Source: Lachnospiraceae bacterium NC2004 (GTDB lineage: Bacteria > Bacillota > Clostridia > Lachnospirales > Lachnospiraceae). From it: a stretch of DNA of 64,000 nucleotides. The notes beneath the pieces were generated by a model. It had not been told where the DNA came from, ran no database searches, and saw nothing but the letters and a program-made list of their open reading frames with translations. The stretch is from assembly GCA_000621905.1 (NCBI GenBank), contig JHXB01000008.1, positions 62,001-126,000 of the forward strand. Direction: 5' to 3'. Both the position numbers and the translations under genes were made by a program. Below, piece by piece: positions 1-8,500 of the stretch (within the stretch, counting starts at the first letter, position 1; each line of letters begins with the position of its first letter).

Positions 1-1
1 G

Positions 2-607
2 GTTATGAAAGATGCTACAGCTAAGGCTATTATGTCTAAGATTGGTACTGGTACAATTACTCGTAACGTACTTGATCTTGCTTCATCAGATGCACTTGAG
101 TATGACAATGAAGACTTAAAGAAGGGTCTTAAGATTACTAATAAGTCTTCTAAGACTGTCCTTCAGTATGTAGTTTCTACAACAGCACCTACTAAGGATA
201 CCAAGTGGTCAACTCTTAAGACAACTAAGAGCGTAACCATCAAGAAGGGATTAACTGGCGCTAAGTTATACTTCAGAGCAGCAGCAGTTGCTAAGGAGAT
301 GAAGGGACCTGGTGAGACTTATAGCATCACTTATGAGAAGAAAGAGCTTACTCCTACAGCATCAAAAGATGCTTCTACAGTTAATGTTAAATTCACAGAA
401 GCTATCACTGGTAAGATTACCGTTGTTAGTGGAGAAGCAGCAATTGGTAGTGCAGAAATCACAACAACAGCTGCAAAGGAAAAGACAATTACGTTAACTA
501 CAGTTCCTACAGCTACTACTAAGTTAGTTATAAAGGTAGAGCTTACAGGCGCAAGTACGAAGTTATATACTGTTAAGGAATTAGAGTTTAACTACACAGT
601 AGAATAA
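2..607 (+). CDS. Secreted repeat protein, C-terminal part (5' end outside window)
   Basis: The reading frame is open from the first complete codon of the window and ends at TAA 605-607, so the visible ATG at 5 is probably internal. The product is rich in Lys, Thr and Ala. It carries a module (YVVSTTAP, TKWS, LYFRAAAVA, GPGETYS) that matches the module in the 537-residue protein at 1165-2778 (YYIGTSAP, TKWSKYK, IYYRRAGIA, TPGDVKS). The alignment also continues upstream of the visible Met, which supports truncation by the window edge. It is likely a secreted or surface protein like its two neighbours, but no catalytic motif was recognised. It is transcribed towards them and is followed by two hairpins. 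The function is unknown. Confidence 0.75.
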   Translation, partial: VMKDATAKAIMSKIGTGTITRNVLDLASSDALEYDNEDLKKGLKITNKSSKTVLQYVVSTTAPTKDTKWSTLKTTKSVTIKKGLTGAKLYFRAAAVAKEMKGPGETYSITYEKKELTPTASKDASTVNVKFTEAITGKITVVSGEAAIGSAEITTTAAKEKTITLTTVPTATTKLVIKVELTGASTKLYTVKELEFNYTVE

Positions 608-631
608 TAGTATAATATAGTACTTAATATT

Positions 632-705
632 AAGCCATCCGATTATCGGAAGGCTTCAGAGTGTAGACAAAATGGTCTTGAGAGAGCAGCTCTCAAGACC
701 ATTTT
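632..705 (+). terminator. Two hairpins ending the first gene
   Basis: A small hairpin (TCCGAT/ATCGGA inside AAGCC/GGCTT, 632-656) is followed by a 14-bp stem (671-684 with 690-703) and a T run at 701-706. The second has the form of a strong rho-independent terminator for the plus-strand gene. Confidence 0.8.
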
Positions 706-752
706 TCTTATTTATGAGTTTATAAAAGAATAAAAGGTTAGAAACGCGTCTA

Positions 753-836
753 TTAGGTCGTTTCTAACCTCCATTTATGCTTGATTCTTGCAAGTTTTTT
801 CAAATTCATGCACGCAAAGGTAAGCGCGGCCTTCAT
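753..836 (-). pseudogene. Remnant of an IS1182/IS5-type transposase C-terminus
   Basis: Read on the minus strand, this stretch encodes 27 residues plus a stop (MKAALTFACMNLKKL, then ARIKHKWRLETT). The ALTFACMNLKKLA tail is, from memory, a characteristic C-terminus of IS1182-like DDE transposases. Nothing upstream continues the frame: the sequence runs straight into the family B repeat at 846. Only the last part of the gene survives. An inverted repeat (AGGTTAGAAACG with CGTTTCTAACCT, 737-770) overlaps its end and may be a remnant of the element's terminal repeat. Confidence 0.6.
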
Positions 837-845
837 GAGTAATAA

Positions 846-1035
846 GGGGACGGTTCTTGTGGTAATTCAATAATCACACTTGTATATATTTTTATTCTGT
901 TAAAATTATATTCCAGTCCTTAATTATAGGGCTGGGATTATTGAATAATAAAACCCTCAGTCCACATAATGTGAACTGAGGTATGTTTAATTTTTTGTGA
1001 TGGTTTTGTGATGAATTACCACAAGAACCGTCCCC
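846..1035. mobile_element. 190-bp MITE-like element with 24-bp perfect terminal inverted repeats
   Basis: Positions 846-869 and 1012-1035 are exact inverted copies beginning GGGGACGGTTCTTGTGGT. A second nested pair (TTCAATAATC near 866 with GATTATTGAA near 937) and a hairpin around 954-981 lie inside. There is no coding capacity. The ends are the same family B sequence found at 14750, 17694 and 19421, so this is either a non-autonomous element or two REP-type repeats framing a spacer. No clear target duplication was seen. Confidence 0.6.
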
Positions 1036-1040
1036 TTTTG

Positions 1041-1059
1041 ACCAAGAACCGTCCCCTTT
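1041..1059. repeat. Extra half-copy of the family B repeat
   Basis: The core ACCAAGAACCGTCCCCTTT lies immediately beside the right end of the 846-1035 element in the same orientation as that end, as though a further half unit had been added. Confidence 0.6.
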
Positions 1060-1072
1060 GTAAACTTAGGAA

Positions 1073-1103
1073 AATCCCGGTCCACATATCATGAACCGGG
1101 ATT
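1073..1103 (-). terminator. Terminator of the 537-residue secreted protein gene
   Basis: A 9-bp stem (AATCCCGGT with ACCGGGATT) is followed, read on the minus strand, by a short T run. It lies about 60 bp past the stop codon of the gene at 1165. Confidence 0.6.
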
Positions 1104-1164
1104 GATTTACTTATTTGCGAGGTACTTGTGATTATAATTTATCGTACTCGACACCATGTTGTCA

Positions 1165-2778
1165 TTATTTCTTCTCAGCCTTTGTGTAGTAAATCTTGCC
1201 TTCTACAATAGGATCCCCTTGAGTAGCTTTCTTAAATCCAGTACCGTCCTTCTCAAACCAGTTTGCTCCGATTGTTTCAACTTCTTCATCAATCTCAACC
1301 GGTGTATAGGTGTAAGTCTTTGCTTCATAGTATGTTCCAGCTTCCTCAGCCTTATCACTATCTCCACACTTTACATAAGTACCAGAAGCTGTCTGCTTGT
1401 AAAGCCCCTTAAGAGACTCATCCTTCTGTACATTCTTAGGATCATATTCCAAAACGTCAACAGGTATCTTAGATGCAATTACAAAACTCTTAACATCACC
1501 AGGTGTCTTACACTCAGCAGCGATACCAGCCCTACGATAGTAGATAGTAGCATCTGCCTTAACTTTCTTAGCAGGAGTTGTTACACTCGCATCCTTCTTG
1601 TACTTAGACCACTTTGTCTTGTCATCAGGAGCTGATGTACCAATGTAGTATTCAACAACGCCTGCATATTTGTTATTAACTGTCAATCCCTTTTCAGCAT
1701 CATAATCGAATTCAAGGTCTCCAACAGCCGTCGTATTCTTAGCAAATGTTGCTACACCAACCTTTGAAGCAAGTGCTTTATCTGTTGCAGCCTTCTTAAT
1801 TCTTACAACACCTTCATCTACTGCAGGAAGAGTCTTTACTTCCTTGCTTGAGTTAGAGGTAAAAGTAGTCCATATATGAGCAGTGCCACCATTATCAACA
1901 ATTGTATACTCTGTATCCTTAGGAATAGTAACAGTACCCTTAGCGTAGTTAATGGCTACCTTTGGCCCGTTAGCTCTCTTCTTAAGCTTAACATTTATGG
2001 TTTTAGCGTTAGCCTGAACTACATTAGTATCCTCTACTTTAGCTTCATCATCATCTAAATAAGTAAACTTCTTGTTTTTAACTGACAACTTAGAAGCGTC
2101 GCTCTCTCCTAAAGGAGTAACCTGAATAGCTCCACCAATGTTATATAACTCCTTGTTAATTACATTAGTTTCTCCCACAAGTGCACTTCCGCCCAATGTA
2201 GCAGATACTGCACTAAATCCAGTAGCTTCATTGTTGACAGTAATCTCAGCAGAATCAGCATCTTTATTTATAGCAATTTTAGCTTTATACTTAGTAGCAT
2301 TAGCCTGAATCTCCCAAAAGATTGGTTTGGTGTAAGCAGCTGCATCTACTTTCTGAGGCGCTCCTTCCTCTTCTTCTACTTGTTTTGTAGCAACAGTTCT
2401 AAATGCTACCACCATATCTTTCTTTGGTGTGAGTGTGATATATCCGGTTGCGCCATCATATAAGTTCGAACCATCTTCTGCAGCATCTAAAACAGCGAAC
2501 TTATCAGTTCCTTTAACAATCAACTGTTTTGACTCATATGTATCCCAACTCTTAATTGTAGCTACGCTCTTCTTGTTAATTTTAACAACTCCGACCTGTA
2601 ACTCTTCATTAACTCCGACAGCCACAAATGAACCGTCTGCATTAACCTTTACAGCAAAATTCGTTTCTTCTGATTCTGCTGCACTCGCAGTTACGCCTCT
2701 TCCTACAGCACTAAATGCTGTTGCAAATGTCATAGCGAATGCTAAAACAAATGCGATTGTTTTCTTCATAGTTCTCAT
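1165..2778 (-). CDS. Secreted protein of unknown function with C-terminal repeats
   Basis: The start is set at MRTMKKT because AAGGAGGT lies 7 bases before that ATG; the open frame upstream has no comparable site. Residues 1 to about 33 form a signal peptide (KKT, then a hydrophobic stretch, then ASAA). The body is rich in Lys, Thr and Val and looks like beta-sandwich modules. Its middle and C-terminal modules match the first gene of the window, and residues around 275-380 (VAINYAKGTV, DTEYTIV, VRIKKAATDKALASKVG) match the 448-residue protein at 3244. The last 90 residues hold two copies of a short Tyr-rich repeat (YVKCGDSDK...GTYYEAK and FKKATQGDP...GKIYYTK). There is no LPXTG and no enzyme motif. 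It has its own promoter and a long leader. It is likely cell-surface or released. Confidence 0.85.
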   Translation of the reverse strand: MRTMKKTIAFVLAFAMTFATAFSAVGRGVTASAAESEETNFAVKVNADGSFVAVGVNEELQVGVVKINKKSVATIKSWDTYESKQLIVKGTDKFAVLDAAEDGSNLYDGATGYITLTPKKDMVVAFRTVATKQVEEEEGAPQKVDAAAYTKPIFWEIQANATKYKAKIAINKDADSAEITVNNEATGFSAVSATLGGSALVGETNVINKELYNIGGAIQVTPLGESDASKLSVKNKKFTYLDDDEAKVEDTNVVQANAKTINVKLKKRANGPKVAINYAKGTVTIPKDTEYTIVDNGGTAHIWTTFTSNSSKEVKTLPAVDEGVVRIKKAATDKALASKVGVATFAKNTTAVGDLEFDYDAEKGLTVNNKYAGVVEYYIGTSAPDDKTKWSKYKKDASVTTPAKKVKADATIYYRRAGIAAECKTPGDVKSFVIASKIPVDVLEYDPKNVQKDESLKGLYKQTASGTYVKCGDSDKAEEAGTYYEAKTYTYTPVEIDEEVETIGANWFEKDGTGFKKATQGDPIVEGKIYYTKAEKK

Positions 2779-3114
2779 AATGATTACCTCCTTGTAATAA
2801 TTTCTGAGTTCTGTTGTCGAACCCATAAGTTAAATATTTAGTTACGAGTCCGATCATGCCCGGGCCCCCGGCAAATGTTGTGAACGCGTCTTCCAGTGAA
2901 CCTGCTCACAACGCATGACCCAACACCTATTATATGTATCGGTCCACATGTCGTGATACTTAACCCTAAATTCAAAATTTTTTAAATTTCTCTCCATGAC
3001 GCTTAAACACTGAATCTAGAGTGTGTCACCCCGTTCACATATGACCTCAGTGCACATAAAAATCTTCAATATGCGAATCCGTTCACTAATCTTTATATGC
3101 TTTCACGGTCGTTA
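2779..3114 (-). promoter_or_regulatory. Long structured 5' leader of the 537-residue protein gene
   Basis: From the predicted transcription start near 3114 to the ATG at 2778 there are about 335 untranslated bases. Part of it folds as a three-way junction: an 8-bp closing stem (2913-2920 with 2852-2859), a 7-bp arm (2906-2912 with 2877-2883) and a GC-rich arm around 2859-2873. It contains ACTGGAAGACGCGT (2884-2897), a motif nearly repeated in the RNA at 4815-5291. No T-run terminator was found before the gene. It matches no riboswitch class I can recall. Confidence 0.45.
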
Positions 3115-3120
3115 ATAGTG

Positions 3121-3149
3121 ATTGTACCACAAAACGACCTTTTTTTCAA
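3121..3149 (-). promoter_or_regulatory. Sigma-A type promoter
   Basis: On the minus strand this reads TTGAAA (3144-3149), a 17-bp spacer and TACAAT (3121-3126). It is the only good promoter found upstream of the gene starting at 2778, and it implies the long leader. Confidence 0.65.
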
Positions 3150-3204
3150 TAAAAAAAGTCTCTGTAATCTTAAAAATATGTGAGAAGAAAATCACATAAA
3201 AACA

Positions 3205-3228
3205 GCGGCGATTGTCACCAATCGCCGC
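3205..3228 (-). terminator. Terminator of the 448-residue secreted protein gene
   Basis: A perfect 9-bp stem (GCGGCGATT with AATCGCCGC) is followed on the minus strand by TGTTTTT, just past the stop codon at 3244. Confidence 0.8.
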
Positions 3229-3243
3229 CACATATATCAATAT

Positions 3244-4590
3244 TTATTTAACCGTACCTACGCATGTATAATCACTAGCGATAAGTCCATATTGACTGTC
3301 GCCTGAGCTTCTTATATATATCTTACTTCCTGATACAGCCCCGCCGATCTTGGCAGTTCCTTTAACCTTAGTGCTTCTACCCTGTGAATCAAGAGTTGCA
3401 CCCGGCTTAACAACCTGAAAATCATAAGAAAGACCTGTCTCATTGACTATAGTAAGCAATTTATTGCTGTAACTGATATTAATCTTCTTATTGTCATATG
3501 GTCCGACAATGTAACTTCCGTTGATATCTGTACTCTCTGTTGCCTTAGATCCTGACGCTGCATACGCATTTGGCGAAGGAACTACATAATAGTTAAATAC
3601 CTTGATTCTTGATGCAGGAGCCAATTTAGTAGCAACTTTTCTAATCTCCATATACCCTGATGAAGGAACAGCCGCATTACCTTTTATAGTATACTCGGTT
3701 CCGACACCATCAGTCGTCCATGCTGTTGCGCTTCCAGGATTGGTAGGAGTTCCTGTCACAAATCTGTACTCTGTACCGGCAGGAAGCTTAACCTTACCCG
3801 CAACATAGTTAAATACTGCTGCAGGAGCTGCGCCCTCGGCTTTAACATTTACCTTGGTCTCCTTACCGGCAAGCATACCCGCTACATAAACAGGAAGTGG
3901 AGAAGCTGATTCCTTGCTCTCATACATAACATCCTCAGCAGCTGTACTCGCTGTCGCACCTGCAAGACTGTAACTCTCAGGCTTAACCCTTAAGAACACC
4001 GTCGCACCCCTTCTTACAAGTGACTTCGTATCAATAGAAGAAGCATCGCTCCAACCTGTGCCGTATAATCTGTAATCAAGCTTATCAACCGAAACCGCTG
4101 CCTGAGTGCTCTTGTTGATTACATTAATAGAAGGAGCTTCTGACGAATAATCAACATTTGCCGAAAGCTTATCAATATTGGCATTAAATTTAACTGCAAA
4201 TGTATCACTGTAGCTACCGTTCTTATCTAACGCCTTAAGCAAAACTATGTTGTCCTTACCATTATTTAATGTGGAAAGATCAATACTCAACTCCTTGGCG
4301 CTGCTATAGTCATATATATTCCATGATGCCGCCTTGGCAACCTTGGCTGAAACGCCATTAACCTTGGTCGTCTTAACGTTGGCAACCCCCATATAAATCT
4401 CGTTGACACCGGTAAGACCCTTGCTTACAACCAAAGCCTGTGAAGATCCCGAATACGAAACCGCTTCTTTAGAAAATGTTGTAACATCCGCACCGGTTAC
4501 ATACCGTTCATTGCCTGTATATGCAAATGAAGCCAGTATCGCAATAATTATTGTGATTACTGCTCCCTTTCTTATAGTAGCTTCTCTCAT
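3244..4590 (-). CDS. Secreted protein of unknown function, paralogue of neighbours
   Basis: AGGAGGT lies 7 bases before the ATG. Residues 1-25 are a basic start and one hydrophobic segment (AVITIIIAILASFAY), a signal peptide or membrane anchor. The region around residues 255-345 (FNYVAGKVKLPAGTEYRF, MEIRKVATKLAPASRIKVF) aligns with the 537-residue protein next door (INYAKGTVTIPKDTEYTI, VRIKKAATDKALASKVGV), so the two are paralogues. The C-terminal module (IYIRSSGDSQYG) resembles the IYYRRAGI module of the others. No catalytic residues, cysteine pairs or cell-wall anchor signal are visible. It has its own promoter and terminator. The function is unknown; a surface structural protein or adhesin is possible but only a guess. 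Confidence 0.85.
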   Translation of the reverse strand: MREATIRKGAVITIIIAILASFAYTGNERYVTGADVTTFSKEAVSYSGSSQALVVSKGLTGVNEIYMGVANVKTTKVNGVSAKVAKAASWNIYDYSSAKELSIDLSTLNNGKDNIVLLKALDKNGSYSDTFAVKFNANIDKLSANVDYSSEAPSINVINKSTQAAVSVDKLDYRLYGTGWSDASSIDTKSLVRRGATVFLRVKPESYSLAGATASTAAEDVMYESKESASPLPVYVAGMLAGKETKVNVKAEGAAPAAVFNYVAGKVKLPAGTEYRFVTGTPTNPGSATAWTTDGVGTEYTIKGNAAVPSSGYMEIRKVATKLAPASRIKVFNYYVVPSPNAYAASGSKATESTDINGSYIVGPYDNKKINISYSNKLLTIVNETGLSYDFQVVKPGATLDSQGRSTKVKGTAKIGGAVSGSKIYIRSSGDSQYGLIASDYTCVGTVK

Positions 4591-4623
4591 GGTGATACCT
4601 CCTATATATTAAGTTGTCCTACG

Positions 4624-4666
4624 CTCACGCTACGGACAAAGATTCTTCGCTTCGCTCAGAATGACA
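4624..4666. repeat. Family A palindromic repeat, partial copy
   Basis: It contains the core GATTCTTCGCTTCGCTCAGAATGACA, split here as GATTCTTCGCTTCGC then TCAGAATGAC. It lies inside the untranslated leader of the gene at 3244-4590. Confidence 0.7.
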
Positions 4667-4744
4667 TAAATACTTATATCATGTATTATATCGTCATTTT
4701 CCTAAATCTTCTACACCCATTTATAAAAAAAAATATATATACAT

Positions 4745-4772
4745 AGTATACCCAAACTCCATAACATAACAA
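4745..4772 (-). promoter_or_regulatory. Probable promoter of the 448-residue protein gene
   Basis: On the minus strand it reads TTGTTA (4767-4772), a 16-bp spacer and TATACT (4745-4750). It lies downstream of the two terminators at 4790-4847, so the gene appears to be transcribed separately from the RNA upstream. Confidence 0.45.
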
Positions 4773-4789
4773 CCATATTTTATTGAAAA

Positions 4790-4847
4790 AAGAGTGTGAA
4801 ATACTCTTACAAATACACAAATAACGGGGAGGCAACGCGCCTCCCCG
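4790..4847 (-). terminator. Tandem terminators of the structured RNA
   Basis: The first is a 9-bp GC-rich stem (CGGGGAGGC with GCCTCCCCG, 4825-4847) followed by TTATTTG. The second is AAGAGT/ACTCTT (4790-4808) followed by six Ts. Both read on the minus strand. Confidence 0.75.
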
Positions 4848-5291
4848 GATTATATCAATATTTAATTGACTTAACTAAATTGACATCGGATACATTCCCT
4901 ATCCACATGTCCCCACACTCAATACCATACTCAGCTAACTCTATATCAATATATCTATAATCGAACCTAAACTGAACTTGTCGATCGAGCGCCCATCGCG
5001 CCCCATATAAAATAGAACTTCTAGCTACCATCTCGCGGATCACAGCGCACCTTACAGGTCGCTACCGCTATGAGAAACAAACAGGAACTTAAGTGTACCG
5101 GCGTTCTAACCATTCCGATGTTGTATGTGAAAACATACTACGCGAACCTTACAACTATATACTAAAGGCTGAAAGTGTGGAAACCCTGTCTGCCACCCAT
5201 CATATTAAGTTGTAACAACGCTACCACTCTCCTTTCGAGATATCGGGCCACGCCCGTAGCTGCACGCGTCTTCAGTTACTCATCACTGACT
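4815..5291 (-). ncRNA. Probable free-standing structured RNA of about 475 nt
   Basis: This unit has its own strong promoter (5298-5326) and tandem terminators (4790-4847). Many stems are visible on the minus strand. These are a junction closed by 5220-5224 with 5256-5260 and containing a GGGC/GCCC hairpin, an 8-bp stem 5208-5215 with 5149-5156, a hairpin 5123-5138 with a 6-bp stem, a bulged hairpin around 5053-5073, and a two-part hairpin 4882-4911. A 62-codon frame starting at a GTG (4855-5043) lies in the 3' half. It has no good ribosome site, its start lies in a stem and its body is folded, so I treat it as chance, although a small protein is not excluded. I do not recognise the RNA class. 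Confidence 0.5.
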
Positions 5292-5297
5292 GTGTTA

Positions 5298-5326
5298 ATA
5301 TTAACATACCGTTTTATAATTGTCAA
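5298..5326 (-). promoter_or_regulatory. Strong sigma-A promoter for the structured RNA
   Basis: On the minus strand it reads TTGACA (5321-5326, consensus), a 17-bp spacer and TAATAT (5298-5303). It predicts transcription from about 5291. Confidence 0.65.
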
Positions 5327-5446
5327 TACATTTTTGATATTTTTATTAAGTTTTTTGATATTGTTGCCGACAGGGATTAATTGTGTATTCTTTTAATACA
5401 ATTTGTGTTATTTGTCATAAAATTAACAAAGTGGGTTATATAATAA

Positions 5447-5572
5447 TTGCCCTTCTTTCGAAGGGCAAAAGATTCTTCGCTTCGCTCAGAATGACACACT
5501 TTCTCTCATACGACCGATTCGTGTCATCCTGAGGAACGCAGTGACGAAGGATCTTAACAGATTCTTCGCATC
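5447..5572. repeat. Two family A palindromic repeats
   Basis: The first copy (5447-5500) is a TTGCCCTTC/GAAGGGCAA hairpin followed by TTCGCTTCGCTCAGAATGAC. The second (5520-5572) is the TCATCCTGAGGAACG variant in opposite orientation. The hairpin at 5448-5469 is followed on the minus strand by TTATTAT and could terminate the SMC operon. Confidence 0.7.
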
Positions 5573-5591
5573 ACAGAATCATGACACTCCA

Positions 5592-8500
5592 TTATATAAA
5601 CTCAAAACTGTTCTGAGAGTAATCAACCTTCTTGTACTCAACCTCGGTCTTGTCGATCTGGCTTCTGTAGTCGGCAACAACGGTCTGCTGCTTGTCGCCT
5701 ACAAGTTTCTGCTCAAGAACGTAGTTAACATCAAATCTTCCCGTAATCGCAGGAGTTGTACCTCTCGCAGGAACAATAAGCTGAACATTGTTGACCTTAA
5801 GCATTTCAAAAATAGGCTCCCATATGTATATATCCTTGGCAGCTCCAAACGGATTATCAATAAATATAACCTTCTTAAGAGTGTTATTGTCACTGTTAAC
5901 CGCATGAATATTGGCAATGTAGTTGATGATAGAAATCAAGAACTGGATATAAATACCCTGCGACTGTCCGGTAGAACCAACAGCCTCCTCGTATTTCAAA
6001 TACCTACTCTGCTCTCTGATGCGTTCTCTCTTATATAACATAAGCTTGATCGCATTCATGTCTGTAACCACAGCAGAGAACATCCTCTTAAGCGACAAGC
6101 CATTTCTGATAAACTTAATCCTGTCGTCAGGATTGTCGTATCGGTCGACGCCCTTAACAATCTCATCTATATAAGAAGACATACTCTCCCTGACTTCATC
6201 GTCATCAAGATAAGGAATATTGAGCGAAATCATTGAAACCGGCTCGTTGTCAAGAGTAATCATAGAAAGCTTGGCAAGTCGCTTAAGCTCAGTCTTAACA
6301 TCCTGACACCTAAGGATACACTGGCTCTCAAAATTGCTCTTGATAAGCTCCATATCAGAGATACCCTGCTCTATCCTCTCTTGCTCGAGGTTAATAAAGC
6401 CAATCATGTCATTTAAACTAATCTCTAAATCGTCAAATCCGGAAATGCTGTCAGGAAGGTTAATATCCCTCTTAACAACCTCAGCAAGCTCGTAAGCCTC
6501 AAGTTCCTTAAGGGTCTCCGCTGCCTTCATCTTGTAGTCCTCTAAGTCAACCTTGGCCCTCTGTTCCTTCCTTATAGATTGTTCAAATGCTTCCTGGCAC
6601 GCCTTAAGCTGATCAACCTTATACTCAGACATATCTATAAGCTTCGATTCATCTTCCAATTCAAGATTGTAAAGACTCTTAAGTCTCTTGACATCCTTAT
6701 AAATGTCCTGTTTCTTAGACATAAGCTTCTGTCCCTGAATAAATGCATCAGTAAGCTCCGCCTTATGCTTAACCAACTCATTAAGTTGTTTCTTCTCGTC
6801 ATCAATAATTCTAGAAAGCTCCTCCTCGGTAACATCAACTCTCTGATAGCTGATTCCCTCGCTTTGAAGCCCCTTCTTACCATGCTCGATAACACCTTCA
6901 AGCCTGCTTCTATTGAGTCTTACTCCATCTTCGGCTTCTCTGACCTCGTCAAGTTTAGCGGTGTACTTGTCAACATTTGCCTCGAGACGATCAATCTCTG
7001 ATGAGCTGACCATGACAAGATCTCCGGAAGCGTAAAGCTTTTCGAACTCATCAAGATCAGCATTTCTGCGCTTAAGACCTTTCATGAGTTTGTCCATATT
7101 TCTGTCAAATGTATCTATGAGCGCCTGCTTATCCTCTAAATTGGCGAGTCTCTTCTCAACTACAGCCCTCATAGCCTTGAACTCAACATCAAGCTGTTCC
7201 TCGTTGTATCCAAGATCAAGCACCGGCTTGCCCTTATAGTACTCAGCGTACTGCTCGTTCCAGAGTTTCTCGCCCTCAAATATCTGCTCGTCGTAATTCT
7301 TCTTAAGCTCTCTGACTTCCTTGAGTCTGTTATTATCAGCATCAATTCTTGCCGAAACGTCGTCAAGCTGGGCCTTTAAGACATTAGCCTGCTCTAAAGC
7401 CTCCTGGTGCTCGGCACCGACAGCCTCAAATTCCTTATAAAGCTCCTCGATGTGCTCTAATATCGCAATCTCTTTCTTGATAGAAACGCCCTGCTCGTTG
7501 ACAACCTCCATCACCTCGTGAATCTTCTTCTCTTCTTCGACTAAAGCCTTCTCCTCCTCGTCGAGGTTAGCAAGCTCAGCATTATAGTCGACAACATTTT
7601 CAGGTGCATCGGAAAGAACAGAATCTAAGATGCCTTTGAGCTGAATCTGCTCCATAACAAAGTACGCGTCTTCCTCGTAAACCTTGCACATATCCTCTAG
7701 CTGAGTGTTGCTTAATTCAAGACGTGAAAGTCTTGCCTGCAGCTCGCTAAGTCCGTCCGACCCGGCATTTGCATCAAGGAAAATGTCTTCTCGACCGCTA
7801 AGAAATACCATGCCTTTAGCGGTCTTAACGCCCTCGCCTAAAGCATCTTTAGAAATGACAGGGATAAGCGTCTCGGAAGCCAACTCCCTCAGATACCTGT
7901 CATCATTAATGCCTGTGATATCAGCATCAGTAGCATCAACCACGATTGAAACCGCAAGATACGGCCAGTTTCTTAATACCTCAGCTCTATCGCCTTCATC
8001 AAGCCCAAGAATATAGTCCTGACCCAAATCGGCATCAATGCCATGCCTGTCAGCAATATAATCACGAATCTCAGACAAGAGCTCAAGGTTTGCAACCTGC
8101 CTTCCTTCCTCTCTCGCCTCAATCTGCTTCTTCAATTTATCGTAGGACTTAACGCCCTCGTTCCACTCGAGCACAGCACGTTTGTATTTGCCAAGCAAAT
8201 GCTTGTATAGCTCGCTCAAATCCTTGTTAGGAAGCTCCTTTCCATAAGCGGTGACAAGCGCCTCTGCCCTTGCTCTTCCTGCCTCAATCAGGGACTCAAG
8301 CTTGTCAACCTTGCCCTCACTGTCCTTCATATGCGAAAGAACAGCCTCGTACTCACGCCTCTTAAGGTTAATCTCGTAACTTGCCTGATCAATCTTCTTA
8401 AGCTGCTCCTCGTTCTTTCTATACTCTTTCTCGGCACCGTTAAGCTTTCTCTCGTACTCTCGAAGAAGCTTGGTCGCATCCTCTAAAAGCAAAAGGCTGG

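Noticed and set aside
608-1164. tRNA or rRNA genes in the gap
   Set aside because: No cloverleaf or TTCGA T-loop context and no rRNA sequence were seen here or elsewhere in the window.
1156-1635. 159-codon plus-strand frame opposite the secreted protein gene
   Set aside because: It has no ribosome site, a Cys/Leu/Ser-rich unnatural composition, and lies fully antisense to a well-supported gene.
2779-3114. c-di-GMP, purine or other known riboswitch in the leader
   Set aside because: A three-way junction is present, but conserved core bases of the classes I remember are not.
4855-5043. 62-codon frame on the minus strand starting at GTG
   Set aside because: The start lies in a predicted stem, the ribosome site is poor and the frame overlaps several hairpins of the proposed RNA; no recognised motif.
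4591-5591. JetD nuclease gene downstream of the SMC gene
   Set aside because: No frame of suitable length exists on either strand; the space is occupied by repeats and the RNA unit.
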